Assembly: GCF_007748195.1 (NCBI RefSeq)
Contig: NZ_CP037920.1
Coordinates: forward strand, 3,163,501-3,227,500
Length of the DNA stretch: 64,000 nucleotides
Direction of reading: 5' to 3'
Origin: Gimesia aquarii
Lineage (GTDB): Bacteria; Planctomycetota; Planctomycetia; Planctomycetales; Planctomycetaceae
The position numbers and the translations under genes were made by a program. Positions within the stretch are counted from its first letter, which is position 1. Every line of letters begins with the position of its first letter. The notes below the pieces were generated by a model, which did not search any database, was not told the DNA's origin, and saw nothing but the letters and a program-made list of their open reading frames with translations. Positions 9,363 through 18,727 of this stretch are shown here, in pieces.

Positions 9363-9799
9363 CTTCCATGACTCCCAATGATCCAGAGGCGACGTAAACT
9401 GAACTCTGAAACCAGATATTTATCTTTCCCAATGAAATAGTTGGTCCTTATGATTGTCGAATCCACTACAATTACTATCGTCTGCAGAATATGAGTGACT
9501 TAATACGGGTATATGTATTCATTTATGGATGCTCACTGTTTTATTGAGGATTGCTTGCACGACACTCATTTTCGGACGAGACCGCATATCAAGAATTGTT
9601 TGCGTAACTTAACATTGAATGAAATTGGGGTCTCTTCAGAGTCAGCGACAACGAGGTTGTACAAAATTAACCAAATGCAGGATTTAAAATAGGAAATTTC
9701 TGAACATGTTTGTGTGGTTGTTGGAATGGTGCACACGGGAAAAACGTTATGAATTAAATTTCTGATTCAATTCAAGGGGACTATTACACTACCTTGATA
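9363..9799. other. Intergenic, no gene seen
   Basis: This spacer lies between two leftward genes. It should contain the promoter of the gene ending at 8103 and the end of the eight-gene operon to its right. No strong terminator hairpin or RNA gene was recognised. Confidence 0.5.
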
Positions 9800-10882
9800 T
9801 TAATTGAGCTCTCCAGCACTAGAAGTAGCTGATGCTGGCATAATCGCCTTTGGTTCACGCGCATTGGAAATGGCTACGTCGTAAGTGATGTCACCACTTT
9901 GATAAAGTTCCATTAAGATCTGATCCATCGTTTTCATTTGAAACTTGCGACCTGTCTGTATTTCACTATAGATGTGGTGAACCTGTCTTTCCCGGATATG
10001 ATTTCGGATAGCCGAGGTGGCGATACAAACCTCGCAGGCAAGTAAACGCTCAGAACCTGTCGCATGTGGAAGAAGTTTTTGTGAAATGATTGCCTGGATA
10101 CTGTTGGCCAATTGGACTGTAATAGAATTTTGTTGTTCTGCGGGAAAGACGCTATAAATTCTCTGGATGGTTTGCACTGAGTCTGGAGTATGCAGAGTTG
10201 CTATAACCAGATGTCCTGTTTCTGCGGCTATCAATGCGGTTTCAATCGTTTCTAAATCACGCATTTCACCAATGACAATAACATCGGGATCCTGCCGTAG
10301 AACGTGCCTTAAGGCACTTTGGAAATTCAGCACATCTCCTAATACCTCTTGCTGAATAATAATACTACGAATATTGTCATGAGTATATTCAACCGGATCT
10401 TCAATCGTGACTATTTTAGCGCGACGTTGTTGGTTAATCGAGTGAATCATGTAGTTGAGTGTGGTTGTTTTTCCCATTCCAGTTGGTCCAGTCACCAGAA
10501 TTAATCCGCTAGGTATCCGCGTCAGTTCGTCGATAATGGGAGGAAGCCCTAATTCATCCTTTGTTCTTACATCAGATTCACATAGTCGGATCGAGAACTC
10601 GGGAACTCCAGAGTGATAGTAAACACTCACTCGATAGCGTCCAATGCCTTCGGTATACTCAGAAAAACAAATTTGCCAGTGTTCCTCAAAGAACTTTTTT
10701 TGTTTCTCGTTCATGATTGAGTTATAGAGTTCAAGCAGGTCCTCTTTGAGGAGAGGGTGACCTTCAAGAGGTCGGATATCACCATTAATCCGAAGTGAAG
10801 GAGACAATCCACGCACCAGATGGATATCGCTTGCTTTAAAAGAGCGTGCTCCTTTAAGGATCTTTTCCAGAGTCCAACTCAT
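9800..10882 (-). CDS. PilT-like secretion/retraction ATPase
   Basis: A 360-residue member of the type II/IV secretion ATPase superfamily, closest in size and layout to PilT. An N-terminal PAS-like region ('SDIHLVRGLSPSLRINGD') leads to Walker A 'GPTGMGKTTT', the Asp box 'VTIEDPVEY', Walker B-like 'DVIVIGEMRD' and the His box 'GHLVIATLHT'. ATG 10882 is chosen over the TTG at 10906. PilT normally retracts type IV pili by ATP hydrolysis at the inner membrane. No other pilus gene is nearby. It is instead the last gene of an operon with Ycf46/DUF1257/DUF2997 proteins, so its motor function may be used differently here. Confidence 0.9.
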   Translation of the reverse strand: MSWTLEKILKGARSFKASDIHLVRGLSPSLRINGDIRPLEGHPLLKEDLLELYNSIMNEKQKKFFEEHWQICFSEYTEGIGRYRVSVYYHSGVPEFSIRLCESDVRTKDELGLPPIIDELTRIPSGLILVTGPTGMGKTTTLNYMIHSINQQRRAKIVTIEDPVEYTHDNIRSIIIQQEVLGDVLNFQSALRHVLRQDPDVIVIGEMRDLETIETALIAAETGHLVIATLHTPDSVQTIQRIYSVFPAEQQNSITVQLANSIQAIISQKLLPHATGSERLLACEVCIATSAIRNHIRERQVHHIYSEIQTGRKFQMKTMDQILMELYQSGDITYDVAISNAREPKAIMPASATSSAGELN

Positions 10883-10985
10883 CGGATTCTTTCTAATGCT
10901 TTTCAAATATCTTATTTTTCAGCCAACAGAAACCATCACATTATTGAATCGAATGCAATAAAATTCAGCTCGTCATTTTGCATTC

Positions 10986-11756
10986 CTATTTTCGACCAAT
11001 CATTCGTTTAAGAAATCGTCCTACACTCCAGCTACTTTGATTGATCTCGAATAAGCGTTGTTCTGCTTCAACGTGGTTTGGGCAAAGTTCTAAACAACGT
11101 GTAAAATTCATTTCGGCAGATGAAGTGAATCCCAACTTCTGTCCACAGACTCCTAAAATGTACCAACAGTAAAATGAGTCAGGTGATTTCTCGACAGCCA
11201 CTCTAGCCCGCTGTTGTGCCTTACTATAGGAACGATAAAACAAGTAGATTAGAGCAGTTTCCAAAGAGACCAACCAATCATTATTGGCAAGAAAAGCCTT
11301 GTCGAAACTCATAACATCACCTGTTTTTTTGGTTGCGACAGAGAGCTCACCTCGAACTTGCCATTGATAAGCAGATTCACCTCTTTGCATGATTGCGGCA
11401 TCGCTTAAAGTATGTGCCGCTTTGATATTACCAAGTCGGCACTCAGCTTGAGATTGTCCTGATAATAAATCTGGATTGTTGGGAAATAGCTCCAGTGCCT
11501 TCTGACTCCACATTTTGGCTTGTGGGTACTCACAGAGTAGAACCAGCATCTGTACTTGTCCCACCCATGCCATCACGTGTGTTTTATCTTCTTCTAACGC
11601 GCGAGAATAGTAGCGTAACGCGTTTTCATATTGGCCAATGCGACGATTATGATCAGCCTCTCGTACCCAATGGGAAAAGTCTTTCTCAATGGGAGCGGAA
11701 TCCTCTCGACCAGACTCTTCGGGAGTTGAATCAAATTCCAATTTATCAAAACGCAC
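10986..11756 (-). CDS. Tetratricopeptide repeat protein
   Basis: A 256-residue cytoplasmic protein with no signal peptide, made mostly of TPR units: 'NRRIGQYENALRYYSRALEE' (~36-55), 'EYPQAKMWSQKALELFPNNP' (~75-95), 'SYSKAQQRARVAVEKSPDSF' and 'GFTSSAEMNFTRCLELCPNH' (~210-230). The start is a GTG at 11756 preceded by AGGTGAG. TPRs usually mediate protein contacts. Its place between the PilT-like ATPase and the zinc-ribbon membrane protein suggests it acts as an adaptor in the same complex, which is inference. Confidence 0.8.
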   Translation of the reverse strand: MRFDKLEFDSTPEESGREDSAPIEKDFSHWVREADHNRRIGQYENALRYYSRALEEDKTHVMAWVGQVQMLVLLCEYPQAKMWSQKALELFPNNPDLLSGQSQAECRLGNIKAAHTLSDAAIMQRGESAYQWQVRGELSVATKKTGDVMSFDKAFLANNDWLVSLETALIYLFYRSYSKAQQRARVAVEKSPDSFYCWYILGVCGQKLGFTSSAEMNFTRCLELCPNHVEAEQRLFEINQSSWSVGRFLKRMIGRK

Positions 11757-11780
11757 TATCTCACCTTTCGTAAACGAGGA

Positions 11781-12791
11781 TTAGAATAAGGTGATCCGCG
11801 AAAACGGATAAGAACGGTATATCACACGGCCGCGCACATTTCCGGATTGGAGCAGACACACTTGTCTAATGTTCTGCTCTCTGATTAAGGCATTGGCTAC
11901 GGGAATCCGTCCTGTCGGATCAATAAAGTAGGAATCTGAGGGAACTCTTATTCTAATCGTGAGATCTTTGGCAAATCGCTTACTTGTTGGAAATGGACAG
12001 ATATTACCATCGACAAAGAGAACACCTTCTTTGATAGTCACTTCTTGTCCCGGTCCTGCAAGCACGCGGCTCACCCCAGTATCGGTAACTCGATACAGGG
12101 GGACTCGCTCACGAGTTGTGTTATTTATTAAGGCCTCTGAATTTACATAATGAACATATTCTCCTGGGGCTATTTGTATGTTCTGCCTGACCCACAAGAT
12201 GTCTTCTGCTCGAAAGGAGCCATAGTCGTTCACCATGGTTTGAGGGCGTATGATTTGAGATATTCCCCATCCAACAGGGAGATAAAATAGTAAGTAGAGG
12301 CAGAGGCCGATCAGGAATCCTGAACTAATTCTTTCTTGGACTGATGTCTTGGCAGCAAAAACAACATCAGTAATTGATCCGAAATGCAAAGCAAAAGCAA
12401 AACCTATCAACCAGGCCCCCAAAAGGGTTCCCATGAGCAGAATACCTGAAGATAAAAAGAAGAGGTATCCAAAGAAAAAGAAGCAAGCCCGTCGAGGGCG
12501 ATTGAATGTCAATTGTAACCAGCCTGGGATGATCCAGCGAAATAGCATGCTCCTATTGAACTTTAATGCTCCCCCGTAAGACAAAAAGTCAATGGAAGTA
12601 TCTATTTGATCTGAGAATCGTTCTGATAATGCAATTTTTAATCGTGCCCAGCCCGGTAAGCGCAACGTATTGGGTTTAGCACGCGGGGGATTTACATCAA
12701 TTGTCGCGTCTGCCAGCTTCAAAGAAGTACGACATCGTGCACAAAGGGCGCTCCCTGGCATGTTTTCAAATTGACAGCTTGGACATTGCAT
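11781..12791 (-). CDS. Zinc-ribbon membrane protein
   Basis: A 336-residue protein. It opens with a four-cysteine zinc ribbon (CPSCQFEN...CARC, residues 3-20). A cytoplasmic linker is followed by two or three hydrophobic segments (~100-175: 'ACFFFFGYLFFLSSGIL', 'GAWLIGFAFALHFGS', 'GFLIGLCLYLLFYLPVGW'). The remainder is soluble and includes 'ENILWVRQ'-type and 'GRIPVANALIREQN' stretches and ends at the TPR gene, 24 bp away. It resembles signal peptidase-like 'S26-type' soluble folds only loosely, so no function is claimed. It sits in the Ycf46-type operon. Confidence 0.7.
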   Translation of the reverse strand: MQCPSCQFENMPGSALCARCRTSLKLADATIDVNPPRAKPNTLRLPGWARLKIALSERFSDQIDTSIDFLSYGGALKFNRSMLFRWIIPGWLQLTFNRPRRACFFFFGYLFFLSSGILLMGTLLGAWLIGFAFALHFGSITDVVFAAKTSVQERISSGFLIGLCLYLLFYLPVGWGISQIIRPQTMVNDYGSFRAEDILWVRQNIQIAPGEYVHYVNSEALINNTTRERVPLYRVTDTGVSRVLAGPGQEVTIKEGVLFVDGNICPFPTSKRFAKDLTIRIRVPSDSYFIDPTGRIPVANALIREQNIRQVCLLQSGNVRGRVIYRSYPFSRITLF

Positions 12792-12825
12792 CTTAAAAGT
12801 CTGCGGTTAATGATTAAAAAACGTA

Positions 12826-13032
12826 TTAATGTTTTCGTTTTACATCGATATGAGATCGTACCTGTTGTTCGGTTTCATAATATTCACTAGTCAGTTCACG
12901 GGATTCTTCCTGTCCTAGAATTTGAGCGAATGATTCGGCTACATCCAAGCAGCGAGGGCCTTTGATACCAACTGTTTTAACGGTGACTTTACCGAATTTA
13001 TCGATTTCTATCTCAAGTTCTTCTTGAGCCAT
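12826..13032 (-). CDS. DUF2997 small protein
   Basis: A 68-residue acidic protein. 'IEIDKFGKVTVKTVGIKG' and 'RCLDVAESFAQILG' match the DUF2997 signature (beta hairpin with G-x-x-C-L-D). DUF2997 proteins are known mainly from cyanobacteria and planctomycetes, where they neighbour DUF1257 (Ycf35) genes. This gene lies 11 bp downstream of the DUF1257-like gene, the same pairing. No biochemical function is established. Confidence 0.75.
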   Translation of the reverse strand: MAQEELEIEIDKFGKVTVKTVGIKGPRCLDVAESFAQILGQEESRELTSEYYETEQQVRSHIDVKRKH

Positions 13033-13043
13033 GTTTTAGTCCT

Positions 13044-13502
13044 TTACCAGTTTCGAATACGAATTTTAACGGATTCCGTTTCGGTCATACCTTCTTCAAC
13101 GATTGTCATATTTCGTTCTTTTAATTCTGTGACAACACGGTGATAGGCGTATTGTTGTGTAACACGGCCCATTAATTCTTCACCAATTTGACGCAGCTCA
13201 GATTTGGATTTCCCTTTGCCTTCCATACAAAGTTTCAGCGCTCCTCGTGCATCACGTGTGAAGGTTGCTTTGATACCATCTTTTACAACAACCATCTGTT
13301 CTCCCGTTCCTGCTGAACCATCGAGAACTTCACTATTTTCGACTTCAATTTCTTCGCGAGTCATGTTCTCACTTAACGCTGATTGGAGTTCAGCTGTATT
13401 GACAACTGAAAATCCTAAAGAGCCCACACCTGCCGCTACCGCTGCCGTGATAACAGGCCAGTTGGCGATAATGATGGGAGCCACAACAATGACTGAACTC
13501 AT
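13044..13502 (-). CDS. DUF1257 (Ycf35)-like protein
   Basis: A 152-residue protein with a strong GAGGAGA ribosome site before ATG 13502. The C-terminal part, 'TQQYAYHRVVTELKERN' through 'ESVKIRIRNW', fits the Ycf35/DUF1257 pattern of a QxYAY helix followed by a terminal beta strand ending in R-x-W. The N-terminus is a hydrophobic, Ala/Val-rich segment ('VVAPIIIANWPVITAAVAAG') that is not typical of Ycf35 and could be a membrane anchor. Function is unknown. It stands with DUF2997 and a Ycf46-like ATPase. Confidence 0.65.
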   Translation of the reverse strand: MSSVIVVAPIIIANWPVITAAVAAGVGSLGFSVVNTAELQSALSENMTREEIEVENSEVLDGSAGTGEQMVVVKDGIKATFTRDARGALKLCMEGKGKSKSELRQIGEELMGRVTQQYAYHRVVTELKERNMTIVEEGMTETESVKIRIRNW

Positions 13503-13589
13503 GATAAATCTCCTCGGATTAATCGGGATATATACTTATTCCTTGTCTTTTATCTCGTTTCAAAAACAGAGCGCTTATTTTGCTACGAT

Positions 13590-15254
13590 TCAAAATTCAA
13601 TTTTTCGGCGTGATTCGTTCTTATTTTGAGTGTTGCCTCTTGTTGCTGGACGGGCACGTCCCGATGCCCAGGTGCGTAACCCATTTATTTCTTCACTCAT
13701 CGTTTTCGAGAGTGGTACCGTCTCGGATATCGTCTGGATAATGTGTTCTGTCGATAAATTCGACTGATTACTGAAGGCATCAAACAAAGCAGAAACGACA
13801 GATTCTTCTATTTCAGCACCATTGAAGCCTTCGGTCGCCTCTGCAAGTTTGTCTAAATCGAACTGTTTGCTTTCGCGTCCGCGTTTGGTAATATGAATTT
13901 TGAAAATATCGCGACGTTCCTTCATGTTAGGCAGGTCAATGAAAAAAATTTCATCCAGGCGACCTTTGCGTAATAACTCGGGCGGTAAATTACTGATATC
14001 GTTAGCAGTGGCGATTACAAAAACGGAAGACGTTTTTTCAGACAACCAGGTTAGCAGAGTTCCAAAAACGCGTGCTGAGGTGCCGCCATCGCTCCCTGCT
14101 GAATCAGTGGAGCCGGCAAGGGCTTTGTCAATTTCATCTATCCATAAGATGACAGGGGCTACACTTTCTGCGATTTGAATCGCTTGTCTCACATTTTCTT
14201 CGCTTGAGCCAACCAGACTGCTAAACATTCTCCCAAGATCAAAGCGTAGTAACGGCAGCCTCCATAACTGTGATACCGACTTGGCGCAAAGACTTTTCCC
14301 ACATCCCTGGACTCCCAGTAACAAGACTCCTCGCGGGGACGGTAAACCAAATTTTTTGGCTTTGTCGGTAAAGGCGATTGCTCTTTTGTTCAGCCAGGAT
14401 TTCAGGTTTTCAAGACCGGCCACATTATTAAATTTCTCTTTGGTGTCACAATATTCAAGCAGTCCGCTTTTCTTGATGATTTGTTCTTTCTCACTGAATA
14501 CAATATTGATGTCATCCGCGTCGATTTTTCCATCGGTTACTAATGTTTTTGCGAAGACATTCTCTGCTTCTTTTAGCGTTAAGCCTCTTGCAGCCCTCAA
14601 AATCTTTTCACGTGAAAGTCCATCTAAATTGATTGAGACCTTCGGATTCTCCTTAACGTCGTCAATTATGCGATCAAGTAACTGGTTGAACTCTGTGGTC
14701 TCAGGTAGCCCAAATTCCAGCAGCGTAATATCCTTAGATAATTCCGGAGCGATTTGCATCAGAGGCGAGGTGATGACAATCGTTTTGTAGGTATCTCGTA
14801 AGTGGAAGGCAACATCTCGCAAACGTCTGATAACTGAAAGATTGGCACGTTCGTCTACAGTAAAGCGATGAAAGTCCTTGAATAAATAAATTGCTGGTTC
14901 AACCTGATGGATGACATCATCCAATGCTGCCAAGGGATCAGAAGTGTTTCCACAGCCCGATTTGCTTTTCTGCGGTTCTGCTCCTGATTTGATAATTCCC
15001 TGAGTGATCGTCCAGGTAAAGAGCTTCTTTTCTCTCGATGTGGCGATGTGGCGTAATGCCCTTTCCACCCGTTCTTCTTCCCAAGTCACGACATAAATGA
15101 TGGGATATCTGGCCCGAATAAGGACATCCAGTTCCTGCTGGGCTTCCGATGTACGTGGTAGTCTTTTGGATTTCTCCGGTGAAGAAACTGTTTGTTTTAC
15201 CTTCTTCGTTGCAACTTTATTCTTAATCTCACTTTTAAGCTGCTCTTCGCTCAT
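13590..15254 (-). CDS. Ycf46-like AAA+ ATPase
   Basis: A 554-residue ATPase. The N-terminal half (~35-230) carries the Ycf46 hallmark 'LIRARYPIIYVVTWEEERVE'. The AAA+ core lies at ~270-480: Walker A 'GVQGCGKSLCAKSV', Walker B 'VILWIDEIDKAL', sensor 1 'VFVIATAND' and arginine finger region 'PPELLRKGRLDEIFF'. The extreme N-terminus is Lys-rich and the C-terminus is basic. Ycf46 is encoded in algal plastids and cyanobacteria and has been linked to inorganic carbon/photosynthesis regulation there. The role in a non-phototroph must differ. Its start codon overlaps the stop of the 78-residue gene upstream (ATGA), so the two are co-translated. Confidence 0.88.
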   Translation of the reverse strand: MSEEQLKSEIKNKVATKKVKQTVSSPEKSKRLPRTSEAQQELDVLIRARYPIIYVVTWEEERVERALRHIATSREKKLFTWTITQGIIKSGAEPQKSKSGCGNTSDPLAALDDVIHQVEPAIYLFKDFHRFTVDERANLSVIRRLRDVAFHLRDTYKTIVITSPLMQIAPELSKDITLLEFGLPETTEFNQLLDRIIDDVKENPKVSINLDGLSREKILRAARGLTLKEAENVFAKTLVTDGKIDADDINIVFSEKEQIIKKSGLLEYCDTKEKFNNVAGLENLKSWLNKRAIAFTDKAKKFGLPSPRGVLLLGVQGCGKSLCAKSVSQLWRLPLLRFDLGRMFSSLVGSSEENVRQAIQIAESVAPVILWIDEIDKALAGSTDSAGSDGGTSARVFGTLLTWLSEKTSSVFVIATANDISNLPPELLRKGRLDEIFFIDLPNMKERRDIFKIHITKRGRESKQFDLDKLAEATEGFNGAEIEESVVSALFDAFSNQSNLSTEHIIQTISETVPLSKTMSEEINGLRTWASGRARPATRGNTQNKNESRRKIEF

Positions 15255-15487
15255 GAATGATTCCTTTGTTTCTTTACTATGGCAGGCTGATCTGTACTTA
15301 TGATTGATGAAATATCAGCAGGGCCAGACACGCCGTCCTGTTTCAGGCGTTGTATCAACTTTGACTGAGACTCGATCTGCATTGTTTGAAAGATCTCCAG
15401 GACTTCCCGGGAAGCACCAAAGACACAAATCCGTCCGTCAGGCAAGATCTCTAATTCAGTGATATTTGATTCATCTTCGGCTTGCAT
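15251..15487 (-). CDS. Small conserved-looking protein of the Ycf46 operon
   Basis: A 78-residue protein with no recognised domain. The first half predicts a beta hairpin ('ITELEILPDGRICVFGAS') followed by an amphipathic helix ('REVLEIFQTMQIES'), somewhat like the small partner proteins of this operon. The stop overlaps the AAA+ ATPase start by four bases, which argues that it is real and functionally tied to that ATPase. Confidence 0.65.
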   Translation of the reverse strand: MQAEDESNITELEILPDGRICVFGASREVLEIFQTMQIESQSKLIQRLKQDGVSGPADISSIISTDQPAIVKKQRNHS

Positions 15488-15532
15488 GGATTAACCAAAT
15501 TTCATAGTTAAACAAATCGGTTGATTTCTAAT

Positions 15533-16363
15533 TCAAGTGATTAAATTAAGTCCTCTATTTTCAGCATAAACTTTCGCTGATTCTGATGCTCCCTTAACTA
15601 GCGGCATTGAAAGCTCCTCATATTGTTTGGCTTGCCATCTCGGGAGATAACCGTTTCGAATACTGAATTTGACATCAGGTAAAGTGGATGAGATCCAATC
15701 GACAATAGGACGAAAACAACATTCCTCATGTCCTGGTAATAGCAAGTGACGCACAATCAAATCAGAATACTGAGATACTTGTTTGAGATTGCGTTGGAGG
15801 ATTTTGACATAAGAGTCGACTTTGGCAATTCGTTTGGCACAAACATCATTTCCAAATTTGAAATCTGCTACGAATACATCGACAGTTTGTTCCAATAGCT
15901 GGAATGCTTCTGGAGTGCCATAAAAGTCAGACTTCCAGACAACCGGCGGTAAGTTAGCACAGCCACTCATAGCTTCCAGAATTGCAGGAAGATGAATGGT
16001 TGGTTCACCCCCAACCCATTGAAGATTACGAGCTCCTTTAGATATTCCTTGCTCAAGTGCAGCTTCAAGAAAGTCTGTTGAAAGAATCGTTCCTATACGA
16101 GGGTTAAATGCCTTTTCTTCCGCGATGCAAAAAGCACATCGTAAATCACAGCCAGACAAGTAAAACAGATGAGAAGGAACAAGCTCTATTTCTTCGCCAT
16201 ATTCCACACGATGTCGAAAAACCCGTGCCTCCGCACTTGCCTTGCATTTTCCACGTTCTCCTTTGGCTCGATTCGATCCGCAGTGATGCTCACACAAATG
16301 GCAGTGCAAATATTGTTGTTGAGCCAAAGAAACTAAATTTTTATTGATCGTATGCAACCGCAT
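15533..16363 (-). CDS. Radical SAM protein, PflA-like
   Basis: A 276-residue radical SAM enzyme. The SAM-cluster motif is CDLRCAFC (CX3CX2C). The N-terminal cysteines 'CHLCEHHC' and 'GKC' resemble those of glycyl-radical-activase-like and 'AmmeMemoRadiSam'-type proteins and could hold a further metal site. 'WVGGEPTIHLPAILEAM' matches the GGEP motif that binds SAM. ATG 16363 is preferred over the GTG at 16432, because the domain starts there. It is the first gene of the eight-gene operon, 45 bp upstream of the 78-residue gene. The substrate is unknown, and the operon suggests protein modification or assembly. Confidence 0.85.
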   Translation of the reverse strand: MRLHTINKNLVSLAQQQYLHCHLCEHHCGSNRAKGERGKCKASAEARVFRHRVEYGEEIELVPSHLFYLSGCDLRCAFCIAEEKAFNPRIGTILSTDFLEAALEQGISKGARNLQWVGGEPTIHLPAILEAMSGCANLPPVVWKSDFYGTPEAFQLLEQTVDVFVADFKFGNDVCAKRIAKVDSYVKILQRNLKQVSQYSDLIVRHLLLPGHEECCFRPIVDWISSTLPDVKFSIRNGYLPRWQAKQYEELSMPLVKGASESAKVYAENRGLNLIT

Positions 16364-16675
16364 GACCAATAGTCCAATCCTGAGATTAAAAACAAAAGAA
16401 GAAATGCTGTAGAAGAAATGCCTCAACTCCACCAGGCAAACTGGTCGTTGTTACTCTATTTGTGAGTCTGACTGGTCTTTTAAGAACGACGCTAGATATA
16501 AAGAGTCTAAATCTAAAAGAGATTTGTTTAAGAAATCTGAAAAATGATAAAATTAATGCATTTTCAATTTAACGGAGAGATCAGACGCGATATAGAGGTT
16601 GCATCCAGGACGTTACGCGGTGAGGCCAAAGAGGCTACAATTTCCAGGCGAATGAAAGACCTTACTGTGATCGAT
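16364..16675. other. Intergenic, putative promoter region of the eight-gene operon
   Basis: About 310 bp between the symporter stop and the radical SAM start, both genes leftward. It must hold the operon promoter, but no clear -35/-10 or operator could be picked out. Confidence 0.4.
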
Positions 16676-18376
16676 TCAATCAACTGAATTTTTGTTTTGA
16701 TCAGGTAGCAGCAGGCTAACCAGACTTCCGGTTGCAAGGTTGACGATCACGGCACTGGGAGCAATCCATTGAAAGCTGATTGGATCGAGATTCGTTTTTT
16801 CATCAAACCCAAAAAAGAAACCAGAAAACGCGATTAAGACCGCAGTTGTCGTTCCGCAAATGGCACCCACCCAAACTCCGAGTGGTTTGGCAAAGGGTAT
16901 GAACAAGGCAAAAACGAACAAGCAGAAAATAGGGGTCGTCAACAAATTTGCGGTTTTACCAGTGACTGCAGTGATGTTGCCTTCAATCAGCCCCATAAAG
17001 GAACTGCAGAATACCACGATTCCTCCAATTCCGAACGCCAGACAACGTGCAAACAGAACATGTGACTTTTCTGTTTGGAACTTGATACCGAACCGGTCAA
17101 AAAAGTCGGTCACGACCACTGCCGTGATCGAGTTCACTCCCGAGTCGACGCTGGACATGGCGGCGGCAAACATCGCGGCGACGACTAATCCCGATACTCC
17201 GATTGGGAGTTGATACGAAATCACATAAGGAAAAATATCGTCTGCATTTTGTTTTAAGTCAATTGATGCGGGAAGTTCAGAGGGGAATGCCTGAAAATAA
17301 CCAAGCATAGAGAAACCAACCAGCGATAATGTGATTCCCACAATTAACGAAATGCAAAGTTGAATTGCCAGTGAACGACGCGCAGCTGACGCATCCTTCG
17401 TCGACATGAAGCGTTGAACTGAAACCTGGTCTCCCCCCGCTGTCGCAATATACCAGATAACGACTGAGATAATTGTACCAACAAAAGTGACTCGCGTGCC
17501 TGGATTAAAGTCGAAAATGGGTTGCGTGTCCCAGTTGGCGTCCCATTGAGTGGGAAACCAACTAAAGCCACCCATCTTCCAGGAAATTGTGGCAATGACC
17601 AGCAAAGCACCACCAAACAACAGAATTGTCTGGATCAGATCGGTAATGACAACCGCGCGCAGTCCCCCCAGAGAGGTATAGGTGATGGAAACCACACCGG
17701 TTACTAAGACGATCCAGGGGATATAGGAAGCGTCCAGATTGAGCATGGTTGTCAACGCCTTTGCTGATAAATAAATCAGCAGTGACATCCAGACTAACCG
17801 AAGTAGTAAGAACATCGCGGCTCCCAATAGCCGGATACTCAAGTCGAGTTTCGTTTCCAGCAGTTCATACGCACTGGTCACACGATGTTGCATATAAACT
17901 GGTATCAGCCAATAACCAACGACATAAAAAACGATGGGCAGCCCCAGGTAACTGGCTAAGAAGATAGGACCTTTTCCGACTACTTCGCCTGGCAGTGAAA
18001 GATAGGTGATCGTGCTCAACAAGGTCGCGAAGAGTGATACTCCAATCAAGATTGGATTCATTTGGCCGCTACCGATGAAGTACTCAGAAGTGTCTTCCTG
18101 TTTGCGGCTGAAATACCATCCGAGCAAGATCGTCGATGTTGCGTAGATGACGATGATTGTCCAGTCGACAGTCTCCAGACCGGCAGGAGGTTTCACGGAA
18201 TTCACTTGCGCAGATTCTGGTGCAGTACTAGCTCCGTCAGCAGCAAACAGTACTGATGTACTACAAAATAATGAAATTAAAAATAAGATCTTAAAAGCAA
18301 GTAGTGGCAAACTCCATTTGACTCCGAGAATTGATTTTCGACACAGGATGAATCTCATTATTGTTGTGGCTCTCAT
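16676..18376 (-). CDS. Sodium/solute symporter (SSS family)
   Basis: A 566-residue integral membrane protein. A signal-like N-terminal segment and a linker precede about 13 hydrophobic helices beginning near residue 73 ('VDWTIIVIYATSTILLGWYF'). Family hallmarks are 'DTSEYFIGSGQMNPILIGVS', 'YTSLGGLRAVVITDLIQTI' and 'AAMFAAAMSSVDSGVNSITA', the last being the SSS signature around helix 8. It probably takes up an organic solute with Na+, but the substrate cannot be read. Planctomycetes often place such carriers beside sialidase or sugar-catabolic genes, as here. Confidence 0.9.
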   Translation of the reverse strand: MRATTIMRFILCRKSILGVKWSLPLLAFKILFLISLFCSTSVLFAADGASTAPESAQVNSVKPPAGLETVDWTIIVIYATSTILLGWYFSRKQEDTSEYFIGSGQMNPILIGVSLFATLLSTITYLSLPGEVVGKGPIFLASYLGLPIVFYVVGYWLIPVYMQHRVTSAYELLETKLDLSIRLLGAAMFLLLRLVWMSLLIYLSAKALTTMLNLDASYIPWIVLVTGVVSITYTSLGGLRAVVITDLIQTILLFGGALLVIATISWKMGGFSWFPTQWDANWDTQPIFDFNPGTRVTFVGTIISVVIWYIATAGGDQVSVQRFMSTKDASAARRSLAIQLCISLIVGITLSLVGFSMLGYFQAFPSELPASIDLKQNADDIFPYVISYQLPIGVSGLVVAAMFAAAMSSVDSGVNSITAVVVTDFFDRFGIKFQTEKSHVLFARCLAFGIGGIVVFCSSFMGLIEGNITAVTGKTANLLTTPIFCLFVFALFIPFAKPLGVWVGAICGTTTAVLIAFSGFFFGFDEKTNLDPISFQWIAPSAVIVNLATGSLVSLLLPDQNKNSVD

Positions 18377-18727
18377 GGAAGTCTGATATTAATGGATAAA
18401 AGGCAAAATTGAGATCTAGCCTATCCTCGAAGTTTAAGTCAAGAAAACAAAATCCTACCGTAACAGAAACAAAATCACAACGAACTGTAATTCAAGATTA
18501 CTTATGTGAGATGTATGTACCTTCCTTTTTTGCATCGTTATCTAATCGGAATGAGTACAGGTGGCATCATTGAATTTAAAACTCTTGACCGGAAGACAGA
18601 CAGAGCAAGCTTTGATAAAATTTAACGTATCAATGTTTAATTGGATTTATCCATCAGGATTAATCAAGAATTCAAAAACTACATAGTCAAAATGCGGCGT
18701 CTCACCATTTGAAAAGAAATAACAGCA
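18377..18727. other. Divergent intergenic, no gene seen
   Basis: About 350 bp between the leftward symporter and the rightward haem-binding dehydrogenase. It presumably carries both promoters. No convincing operator or RNA gene was found. Confidence 0.45.

Noticed and set aside
13204..13629. Rightward 141-codon frame
   Set aside because: It is antisense to the DUF1257-like gene and the end of the AAA+ gene, both of which have good motifs and ribosome sites.
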